A DNA stretch of 64,000 nucleotides from Thalassospira xiamenensis M-5 = DSM 17429 (GTDB lineage Bacteria; Pseudomonadota; Alphaproteobacteria; Rhodospirillales; Thalassospiraceae): assembly GCF_000300235.2 (NCBI RefSeq), contig NZ_CP004388.1, positions 3,418,001 to 3,482,000 on the forward strand, in the 5' to 3' direction. Under the pieces are notes generated by a model, which was given only the letters and a program-made list of their open reading frames with translations, had not been told where the DNA came from and searched no databases. Below are positions 55,298 to 64,000 of the stretch, piece by piece (the first letter of the stretch is position 1; each line of letters opens with the position of its first letter). The position numbers were made by a program, and so were the translations under genes.

Positions 55298-55558
55298 AAT
55301 GCGGTCCAAGTTTTTTAATGCGGCCCGGTCATCCAAACATCTGCCTCTGCGTAACCTGAAATGATATTCGATCAGATTTTTCACATTATTTCTTTATTTA
55401 TCAGCTACTTATCCCATTTACAAAGCGTAACAAAGAGTGATTTGTTCTCTTGTCACAGCGCCTGTAGGGTCTGAAACTAAGAAATGGGGCTCATACCCCA
55501 AGCGCCGATAGGGCGCATTCATTGCCAAACTTGACTGACCTGACTTTTGGGGGTTCCC
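55298..55558 (+). other. Noncoding leader of lpxC with a tandem 13-base repeat
   Basis: TTTTTTAATGCGG at 55292-55304 recurs at 55311-55323, so the tail of the ftsZ terminator is duplicated with a 19-base period. The rest (to 55558) is AT-rich and must hold the lpxC promoter because of the terminator upstream. I see no gene in it. Confidence 0.55.
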
Positions 55559-56527
55559 GTGAACAAAATTGCAGACCTCAGCGCTGCCCTTTCGCATTCG
55601 GGCGCATCTGATCATGATGTCGTGCGTCAGCGGACCCTTAAAGCATCCATCGGCTGTGCCGGTGTCGGGCTTCATTCAGGTCATAAAATCCGCATCACCC
55701 TTCACCCTGCACCTGAAAATCACGGTATCGTATTCCGCCGCACGGATCTGGATGGCCAACCGCTGTTTCCGGCACGTTACGATGGTGTGATCGATACGCA
55801 GCTTTGCACCTGCCTTGGCGACAGGGATGCCGGGATCAAGATTGGTACCATCGAACATCTGATGGCTGCCCTTGCGGGGCAACGCATCGACAACGTTCTG
55901 ATCGACATTGATGCCGACGAAGTGCCGGTTATGGATGGCAGTTCGGCACCGTTCAACTTCCTGATCGATTGCGTCGGGATTGAGGAACAGGATGCACCGC
56001 GTCAGGTAATTGAGGTTCTGAAACCGGTTGAAGTCGAATACAAGGGCTGCACCGCGCGGATCGAACCGGGGCATGGCTTTGAGGTCGATTTCGAAATCGA
56101 TTTCGCCAGCAAGGCAATCAACAATCAGCGCATGTCGGTCAAATTCGACGATGGCGTGTTTGTTGCCAATATCGCCCGTGCACGGACTTTCGGCTTCCTG
56201 CACGAAGTCGAAGCCATGCGGTCGATGGGCCTTGCACGGGGCGGTTCGCTTGATAACGCCGTTGTCCTTTCGGGCGACGAAGTCATGAATGAAGAAGGTC
56301 TTCGTTACGACGACGAATTCGTCCGTCACAAGATTCTTGACGCGCTTGGCGATCTTTACACCGCCGGCAAGCAGTTGCAGGGCAAAGTGACGGCATATAA
56401 ATCCGGTCACCATGTCAACAACCTGCTTTTGAAGGCGCTGTTTGCCGATGCAAGTGCGTGGCGCGTTGTGCCAATGCGCAAATCGGCCCTTCATGCGGTT
56501 GAAGCCCCTGCGCTCGCAACGGCTTGA
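55559..56527 (+). CDS. lpxC: UDP-3-O-acyl-N-acetylglucosamine deacetylase LpxC
   Basis: This 322-residue zinc enzyme catalyses the committed step of lipid A synthesis. Zinc ligands are seen at His100 (IGTIEHLMAAL), His257 and Asp261 (RHKILDALGD), and the catalytic base His284 lies in SGHHVNNLLL. VPVMDGSSAPFNFLI near 126 is also diagnostic. The GTG at 55559 was chosen because GGGGG lies just upstream; an earlier in-frame TTG adds four residues. The N-terminal 30 residues extend beyond the E. coli protein. Its own terminator follows. Confidence 0.97.
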   Translation: MNKIADLSAALSHSGASDHDVVRQRTLKASIGCAGVGLHSGHKIRITLHPAPENHGIVFRRTDLDGQPLFPARYDGVIDTQLCTCLGDRDAGIKIGTIEHLMAALAGQRIDNVLIDIDADEVPVMDGSSAPFNFLIDCVGIEEQDAPRQVIEVLKPVEVEYKGCTARIEPGHGFEVDFEIDFASKAINNQRMSVKFDDGVFVANIARARTFGFLHEVEAMRSMGLARGGSLDNAVVLSGDEVMNEEGLRYDDEFVRHKILDALGDLYTAGKQLQGKVTAYKSGHHVNNLLLKALFADASAWRVVPMRKSALHAVEAPALATA

Positions 56528-56555
56528 GAAGCTTTTTTGATATGATCTTGTTTGC

Positions 56556-56585
56556 AAAAAGCGGTCCCTGGGGGCCGCTTTTTTA
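56556..56585 (+). terminator. Rho-independent terminator after lpxC
   Basis: AAAAAGCGG (56556-56564) pairs with CCGCTTTTT (from 56575), and the stem ends in a run of six Ts. It lies 30 bases after the lpxC stop. Confidence 0.88.
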
Positions 56586-56749
56586 TTGCGTTGCCCAACC
56601 ACGGCTTGTGAAACCGCGATCCGGTTTCCGACCGGGATGCAGAAAAGTGCCTGCGGGGTAACACAACCCCTTGCCCTATGCCCGTACAGGCATGGTATAG
56701 TCTGGCAAATTCCGCCTGAACGCGTCACAAAGCTTAAGGAAACGTCACA

Positions 56750-57574
56750 GTGCTTCGTAAGGCTTCCGCCAAGAATGTTATTGCTGCTTGTGGTCTGGCC
56801 CTGCTTCTTGCAGCCTGCTCCAGCGACGACAAACCGGCATATGTCGAACGCCCGGTTTCCGAACTTTATAACAGCGCGCAGGACCTTCTGGACGCCAAGG
56901 AATACCAGAAGTCAGCCGAGGCCTTTGACGAGGTTGAACGCCAGCACCCCTATTCTGTGTGGGCGACCAAGGCGACCCTGATGTCGGCCTATGCCTATTA
57001 TCAGGACAACAAGTATGACGACGCGATCACAGCCCTTGATCGCTTTATCTCGCTTCATCCGGCAAACCCGGATGTGCCATACGCCTATTACCTGAAAGCA
57101 TTGTCCTATTACGAACAGATTTCCGACGTCGGCCGCGATCAGCAGATGACACAGCATGCGATGGATTCGCTTGATGACGTTATCCGCCGTTTCCCCGACA
57201 GCCAGTATGCGCGTGACGCGAAACTGAAAAAGGATCTGACGGTTGACCACCTTGCTGGCAAGGAAATGAGTGTTGGCCGTTATTATCAGGATCGTGGTGA
57301 ATATCTGGCTGCGATCAACCGGTTTAAAATGGTCCTCGACAAATACCAGACCACCACGCATGTCCCCGAAGCGCTAGCGCGCCTGACCGAAAGCTATCTG
57401 GCACTTGGTCTTGAAGGCGAAGCCAAACGCACCGCATCGGTACTGGGTCATAACTTCCCGGGCAGTCCGTGGTATGAGGAATCATACGATCTTCTGGTTG
57501 GTGACGGCATCAACACCCGCGAGGGAGAAAGCTGGTGGCATTCGACCACCACCGCCCTTGGTGACTGGTTCTGA
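56750..57574 (+). CDS. bamD: Outer-membrane assembly lipoprotein BamD
   Basis: This 274-residue lipoprotein has a signal peptide ending in the lipobox LAAC (Cys23). The mature protein consists of TPR-like helical repeats: VSELYNSAQDLLDAKEYQKS, VERQHPYSVWATKATLMSAY, YAYYLKALSYYEQISDVGRD, VGRYYQDRGEYLAAINRFKM. The motif ERQHPYSVWA is very characteristic of BamD (ComL). It works with BamA at the outer membrane to insert beta-barrel proteins. The start is a GTG with TAAGGA nine bases upstream. Its position after lpxC and before recN is the standard alphaproteobacterial order. Confidence 0.96.
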   Translation: MLRKASAKNVIAACGLALLLAACSSDDKPAYVERPVSELYNSAQDLLDAKEYQKSAEAFDEVERQHPYSVWATKATLMSAYAYYQDNKYDDAITALDRFISLHPANPDVPYAYYLKALSYYEQISDVGRDQQMTQHAMDSLDDVIRRFPDSQYARDAKLKKDLTVDHLAGKEMSVGRYYQDRGEYLAAINRFKMVLDKYQTTTHVPEALARLTESYLALGLEGEAKRTASVLGHNFPGSPWYEESYDLLVGDGINTREGESWWHSTTTALGDWF

Positions 57575-57799
57575 TTCTTGACGCGTCGCGTGACTTCCGA
57601 CACGAGAACGCATCAGGAACACCGATTTCTTGTCAGTTGTTTTTCAACATTTTTCGCTCTTTCCTGCGGCACACAGGGATGCGGCAGATTTTGCGTTCTG
57701 CCAAAGCTTGCAAGGCGCGCTGTGATTGGGCACTCTGCTTGTCGCGACGCTGCCTGACGGGCACGATCGCACCTGTTTTAACAATGTCAGTATCCCGCA

Positions 57800-59470
57800 A
57801 TGCTCCGACGGCTTAGCATCCGAAATGTTGTTCTGATCGACAAGTTGGACCTTGATTTCCGCGACGGGCTTAGTGTGCTTACCGGGGAAACCGGTGCCGG
57901 GAAATCGATCCTGCTTGACTCGTTGGGGCTGGCACTTGGCGCACGCGCCGATAGCGGCCTTGTCCGACATGGTACGGACAAATGCAGCGTTACCGCAACC
58001 TTCACCCTGCCCGCCGGTCATCCGGTTTACAGGCTTCTGGCCGAACAAGATATCGAGGTTGAGGACGACGAACTGGTGGTGCGTCGTGTTGTCACCTCGG
58101 ACGGGCGGTCGCGCGCCTATGTCAATGATCAGTCGGTATCGGTCGGCCTTTTGCGCGATGTCGGCAATTACTGTGTCGAAATCCAGGGGCAGTTTGACCA
58201 GCACGGATTGCTGGATCCGACCACCCATCGCGCGACCCTTGATGCGCACGGCAATCTTGGCAGTCTGGCACTTACGGTGCGCGATCAGTGGCGCGCATGG
58301 CGCGATACGCAAAAGGAACTGACAGCGGCGACCAACCGCATCAACAAGGCGCGCGAAGAAGAAGAATGGCTGCGCCACGCGGTTGACGAACTTGAAAAAC
58401 TTGGTCCCGAAGAAGGCGAGGAAGAACGCCTTGCCGAGGAACGCCAGTTCCTGATGCATGGGGAAAAGCTTGTTGCAGCCCTGAATGATGCCGCAGGCGA
58501 ACTGTCGCGCGGCAAGGGTGCCGAAAGTGCGCTTCGCAGTGCGCAGCGCCATCTTGAACGCGAATTGCAAAAGGCCGAAGGCCGGTTTGAACCGATCATC
58601 GAGGCACTGGACCGTGCCGCCATCGAACTTGAAGAAGCATCGCGTGCGATATCGGTTACCCTTGCTGATCTGAATGTCGATACCGGGCAGCAGGAAACGG
58701 TTGAGGAACGGCTGTTTGCGCTGCGCGCGGCCGCGCGCAAATACAATGTAACGGTTGATGGGCTGAATGGCCTGATGAAGGAATACCGCAGCCAGATCGA
58801 TCAGCTTGAATTCGGCGAAAAGGAACTTTCACGCCTGACCGCTGCCGTTGCCGAACATCGGGCCGCCTTTATCGATGCCGCGCAAAAGCTTCATGGCGCA
58901 CGCAAAGCCGCGGCCGAAACCCTTGATACCGCGATTAACGGTGAACTGCCGCCGCTTCGTATGGAAAAGGCGCGGTTTGTTACCGACATTGCCGAACTGG
59001 AAGAAAACGAATGGGGTATCGACGGGATTGATCGCGTCCAGTTCATGGTTGCCACCAACCCCGGCAGTCCGGCCGGACCGCTGAACAAAATCGCGTCCGG
59101 TGGCGAGCTTTCGCGCTTCCTGCTTGCTCTCAAGGTGGTTCTGGCGCGTGTTTCTGCCGTGCCAAGCCTTGTATTTGACGAAGTCGACAGTGGTGTTGGC
59201 GGCGCAACAGCCGCCGCGATTGGCGAACGGTTGCATTTGCTGGCCGGGGAACGCCAGATTCTTGTGATTACGCACAGCCCACAGGTCGCCGCACGTGGAC
59301 GCACCCACTTCAATATTGCCAAAAGCGAAAATGACGGCAGCATGGTAACCCGTGTGAATGAGCTGGTCGATGGTGCCCGACGCGAAGAAATCGCACGGAT
59401 GCTGGCCGGACATTCGATCACCGCCGAAGCCCGTGCTGCGGCAGACAGCCTGTTAGACCAACCCCGCTAG
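57800..59470 (+). CDS. recN: DNA repair ATPase RecN
   Basis: This 556-residue SMC-like protein has the Walker A motif GETGAGKSILLDSLGLALGA near residue 30, a central coiled coil (about 150-360, rich in Glu/Arg/Leu), the signature ASGGELSRFLLALKVVL near 433 and Walker B PSLVFDEVDSGVGGATA near 453. It acts at double-strand breaks in recombinational repair. The ATG is at MLRRLSIRNVVLIDKLDLDF, typical of the family. The 225 bases between bamD and recN hold no gene that I can see. Confidence 0.97.
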   Translation: MLRRLSIRNVVLIDKLDLDFRDGLSVLTGETGAGKSILLDSLGLALGARADSGLVRHGTDKCSVTATFTLPAGHPVYRLLAEQDIEVEDDELVVRRVVTSDGRSRAYVNDQSVSVGLLRDVGNYCVEIQGQFDQHGLLDPTTHRATLDAHGNLGSLALTVRDQWRAWRDTQKELTAATNRINKAREEEEWLRHAVDELEKLGPEEGEEERLAEERQFLMHGEKLVAALNDAAGELSRGKGAESALRSAQRHLERELQKAEGRFEPIIEALDRAAIELEEASRAISVTLADLNVDTGQQETVEERLFALRAAARKYNVTVDGLNGLMKEYRSQIDQLEFGEKELSRLTAAVAEHRAAFIDAAQKLHGARKAAAETLDTAINGELPPLRMEKARFVTDIAELEENEWGIDGIDRVQFMVATNPGSPAGPLNKIASGGELSRFLLALKVVLARVSAVPSLVFDEVDSGVGGATAAAIGERLHLLAGERQILVITHSPQVAARGRTHFNIAKSENDGSMVTRVNELVDGARREEIARMLAGHSITAEARAAADSLLDQPR

Positions 59471-59513
59471 AACGTTTGACAGGGTATTTTCCCTGCCTGT
59501 TCCAGCCGTTTGA

Positions 59514-61631
<2,118 letters not shown>

Positions 61632-61665
61632 TCAGCGCGGGCAAAGCGGAAGGAAAACGTATCCT

Positions 61666-62058
61666 ATGGAAGACCTTGGCAGCTTTTTTCGCCGCTATGC
61701 CGATGCACATCTTAAATTCGAAGCAGACGCCCTTGATGCGTTCTATCACTTCCCGTGCCTGATCAATGACCTGATGGGGGTTCATGCCATCGGCTCGGTG
61801 GAGGATCTGCATAAATACAATCAGTCGTTTTTTGATGAATTGAAAAATGCCGATCTGGCAATGGCGAAATCGATGCTGGTCGAACAGCATTCCGCCCTGC
61901 CCGGCGGATCACGCGCTATCGTGTCGTTCCGGTTCGGCAATTCGGAAAACAATCTGATCTTTGATTGTGATTATGCCTTTGCCCTGCTCAAACAGGACGA
62001 GAAATGGAAAATCGTTTTTGCCCAGCTTGACGAGATTCGATACAGCGACCTTTATTAG
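61666..62058 (+). CDS. Small NTF2-like (SnoaL-type) protein
   Basis: The 130-residue soluble protein has a helix-rich start MEDLGSFFRRYADAHLKFEA and strands resembling an NTF2-like cone fold (SALPGGSRAIVSFRFG, NLIFDCDYAFALLKQDEKWK, IVFAQLDEIRYSDLY). No catalytic residues can be assigned; such proteins bind small ligands or form dimers. AAGGA precedes the ATG. Its stop overlaps the stop of the convergent EAL-like gene by 4 bases. The fold call is by pattern. Confidence 0.7.
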   Translation: MEDLGSFFRRYADAHLKFEADALDAFYHFPCLINDLMGVHAIGSVEDLHKYNQSFFDELKNADLAMAKSMLVEQHSALPGGSRAIVSFRFGNSENNLIFDCDYAFALLKQDEKWKIVFAQLDEIRYSDLY

Positions 62059-63269
62059 GCGCGCGCACGCCCCAGGGCCAGACGCGCACGGGGCAGATCT
62101 TTCGCTGTGGCTTTGCCCAGTACCCGTTCAATTTCAACGGGCGCATCAAGAAAACCTGCCAATCCATACCCTTGAAAGTATGAAACGCCTGCCTGCACAC
62201 CGGCTTCGATCTGCGCCACTGTCTCACAGCGGCAGAAAACTATTTTATTGATCAGATCGGGCGAACATTGGTCGAGTGTCTGCCTGATTTCATCGGGTTC
62301 GCAATCCGCCACATGCAGTTTGATGAAGTCGGCGATTTCAGTTTCCTTGGCCAGAAGCTGTGTCAACCGCGACAGCGGAACACGATCAAAGGCCAGTCGA
62401 ATGCCATGCCTTTGAAAACGTGACAAAATTCCCTGACGGACTTTGGGATTGTTTCGCCACATCAGCAACGGGATTTCCACCGTTAACTTGCGAAGCTGAC
62501 GGGATGGAATGGTTTTGATCATTCGCTGAAAATTGGCGCTGACAACAGCCACAGGATTCAGGTTCAGAAACCGCGCGACATCACCCGTATAGTTTTCCTT
62601 GGTGACGTAGGATAGAACCCGGTTATCCAGAAGCTCTGTAAAACGCGCGAACATCCATTCATCGTTGAGGATTTCCTTGCCCGAGATTTCTTCCATCGCG
62701 GCAATAGAAACCCAGAACTCCTCACCGGCAAGCGCAGGCGTGCTTTCCGGCAGCAATTCCCAGATCAGTTGGCTGCGAATATGCATCGAGATGTCAGCCT
62801 GGCCAATGATCCGCTCGATTTCGACAAGTTGCCCAAGCTGGGTGACGTTTTTTGGCGGTGCCAGATAGAAATCAAGGAAGTCTTCGGCATTTTCGCGTGT
62901 GATGGCCCGCATATGACCGACACAGCAGAGCGCAAAAGCAGATGCTTCCTCACTAAGATCGAAGACCTTGCAGTCAAGGCCGCCATATCGGCGTGCCAGC
63001 AAAAATGTTCTTACATTTTCGACCAGTTCTTCCATTCGGCTGCGCTGGTCGTTGGGCATCGTCAGGACGAATGTGTGGTCTGATAAAATGCGCGGCGTCA
63101 GGTTTTGCAGACAGCCATATTGAAAGTAGCGGACAAATGAACAAAAAACCGTCCGGCTTCGTGTTGTCGGCACACTTGTAAAATCAAGAACGAACGCGCA
63201 ATGGTCAGGTTTATGAAGGCCGGATTTCTGAATACTGGCGAGCAACTCTTTCGGGACTGTTCTATTCAT
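62055..63269 (-). CDS. Protein with a degenerate EAL domain, probably catalytically inactive
   Basis: This 404-residue soluble protein has a C-terminal half (about 225-395) aligned by eye to the EAL c-di-GMP phosphodiesterase fold: NLNPVAVVSANF, VEIPLLMWRNNPKVRQGILS, HGIRLAFDRVPLSRLTQL in place of the DDFG loop, ADFIKLH in place of K-x-D, CRCETVAQIEAGVQAG in place of EGVET, and FQGYGLAGF. The EAL motif and the Asp pair that bind metal are missing, so hydrolysis is unlikely. The first 220 residues hold no GGDEF motif; FVRYFQYGCLQNLTPRILSD is unassigned. It may be a c-di-GMP effector or a protein-binding scaffold. Confidence 0.68.
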   Translation of the reverse strand: MNRTVPKELLASIQKSGLHKPDHCAFVLDFTSVPTTRSRTVFCSFVRYFQYGCLQNLTPRILSDHTFVLTMPNDQRSRMEELVENVRTFLLARRYGGLDCKVFDLSEEASAFALCCVGHMRAITRENAEDFLDFYLAPPKNVTQLGQLVEIERIIGQADISMHIRSQLIWELLPESTPALAGEEFWVSIAAMEEISGKEILNDEWMFARFTELLDNRVLSYVTKENYTGDVARFLNLNPVAVVSANFQRMIKTIPSRQLRKLTVEIPLLMWRNNPKVRQGILSRFQRHGIRLAFDRVPLSRLTQLLAKETEIADFIKLHVADCEPDEIRQTLDQCSPDLINKIVFCRCETVAQIEAGVQAGVSYFQGYGLAGFLDAPVEIERVLGKATAKDLPRARLALGRARA

Positions 63270-63580
63270 CCAAGGACCCCTAACGATGCAACTTCATTGT
63301 ATGTGTCGCTGTTGATCGCGACTTCCTTTAGCGTCCCGGTCTGTGAATTGGATCGTGCTAGGCACGGGTCAAGAGTTATTCTATACTTTAATATAGTACA
63401 TATCTCTACGGAATCTAATGTGCCCATGTCAAGTAATGGTTGACCGGGCACATGACTTTGAATTGACGATCAGTCACTTAAGATTCGTACTCAACTGCCG
63501 CCTGAACCAACACTTTCTTTGATTTCTGTCGACAGACAGCACACGATAGATACTTGGCCGATCACACAGTCAGATAAACC
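63270..63580. other. 311-base noncoding region between divergent genes
   Basis: This is an AT-rich stretch between the EAL-like gene and the thermonuclease-like gene. CTATA (from 63381) and TATAG six bases later form a short inverted repeat in a run TATACTTTAATATAGTAC. TATAGTAC also occurs upstream of the chemotaxis pseudogene (6349-6356). I see no gene or strong promoter pair. Confidence 0.4.
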
Positions 63581-64000
63581 ATGAGCCCGATGCATTTCTT
63601 CAAAACCATGCTTGTTCTGGGAACGGTTACGGCCTTGTTCGTCGCGAGTCCGGCACTAGCCGACCCCGATTTCGATGAACTGGTTGGCAAGGCGCGTGCG
63701 GTTGATGGCGACACGCTGGAGTTTGGTTTCAAACGCGTTGATCTTTGGGGGGCGGACGCGCTTGAACGGTTTCAGCGGTGCATCATGAATGGTCAAACCA
63801 CGGCATGCGGTGCGGATGCATGGCAGGTCGTTACCAATTTGATTGCAGCCGGGCCAATTACCTGCAAGGTGCAGGGCAAGAACCGGTACCATCGCAACAT
63901 GGCGATCTGTCGCAATGCCAACGGGATTGATATCGGCCAAAGCATGATTGCACGCGGCATGGCCGTGGCACGGACCGACGAAATGCCATCTTATGCTGCA
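63581..64000 (+). CDS. Secreted thermonuclease-family (SNase-like) protein, 3' end outside window
   Basis: The first 140 codons are in the window. A signal peptide (MLVLGTVTALFVASPALA, cleavage near residue 27) is followed by a staphylococcal-nuclease-like fold: LVGKARAVDGDTLEFGFKRV, DLWGADALERFQRC, AWQVVTNLIAAGPITCKVQG, DIGQSMIARGMAVA. The family pattern (V-x-DGDT, R-x-x-G-x-D/E-A, GLA-type end) is mostly kept, but the first catalytic Arg position reads VDLWGADA, so activity is uncertain. Cysteines (RC, AC, TC, IC) suggest disulfides in the periplasm. ATG 63581 or 63590 could be the start. Confidence 0.85.
   Translation, partial: MSPMHFFKTMLVLGTVTALFVASPALADPDFDELVGKARAVDGDTLEFGFKRVDLWGADALERFQRCIMNGQTTACGADAWQVVTNLIAAGPITCKVQGKNRYHRNMAICRNANGIDIGQSMIARGMAVARTDEMPSYAA

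Noticed and set aside
57644..58570. 308-codon minus-strand frame opposite recN
   Set aside because: The plus strand encodes RecN with Walker A in the same place; the antisense frame has no family features.
63656..63940. 94-codon minus-strand frame at the right end
   Set aside because: The plus strand encodes a signal peptide plus a thermonuclease-like fold open to the window edge.

Overview
The window reads as a chromosomal segment of an alphaproteobacterium, probably a marine Rhodospirillales member close to Thalassospira. This rests on the gene order of the division/cell-wall (dcw) cluster, the alphaproteobacterial character of FtsZ, LpxC and the RNase P RNA, and the TRAP and ABC transporters. 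The genus is my inference, not something the sequence proves. The G+C is moderately high by eye, and a few AT-rich genes stand out.

Left part (1-18 kb): a TRAP transporter operon on the minus strand (large permease cut by the window edge, small permease, binding protein) is followed by a short-chain dehydrogenase and a winged-helix regulator. Next comes a methyl-accepting chemotaxis gene broken by a one-base insertion and an amber stop, then djlA-like, uup-like ABC-F, an EamA exporter, an anhydro-muropeptide-type amidase, a family-3 solute-binding protein, the RNase P RNA gene with a clear promoter, an FMN flavoprotein, an isochorismatase-like hydrolase divergent from a GlxA-type regulator, an AT-rich secreted orphan, a CorA transporter and an EF-hand protein.

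Middle and right (18-62 kb): the dcw cluster runs mraZ-rsmH-ftsL-ftsI-murE-murF-mraY-murD-ftsW // murG-murC-murB-ddl-ftsQ // ftsA-ftsZ-lpxC-bamD-recN-ligA. It makes peptidoglycan precursors and the divisome, then lipid A and outer-membrane assembly functions. It is interrupted twice. Between ftsW and murG lies about 2.7 kb of accessory DNA: a HigBA-like toxin-antitoxin pair, a GNAT acetyltransferase, a Rap1a/Tai-type protein, an AT-rich orphan and four REP-like palindromes. Between ftsQ and ftsA lies a 15 kb catabolic island. It holds a sugar ABC operon with its LacI regulator and a twin operator, and a peptide ABC operon carrying a signal-less gamma-glutamyltransferase and an M20 peptidase, divergent from an IclR regulator. 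I read the second operon as uptake and intracellular breakdown of glutathione or other gamma-glutamyl peptides. MraZ-type operator repeats are unusually numerous upstream of mraZ.

Right end: a small NTF2-like protein, a protein with a degenerate EAL domain, and the start of a secreted thermonuclease-family protein.

The points most worth following up are the two dcw interruptions, the extended MraZ-box array, the probable CTG start of the LacI gene, the cytosolic gamma-glutamyl peptide operon and the degenerate EAL protein. No rRNA, tRNA, CRISPR array, transposase or integrase was seen.
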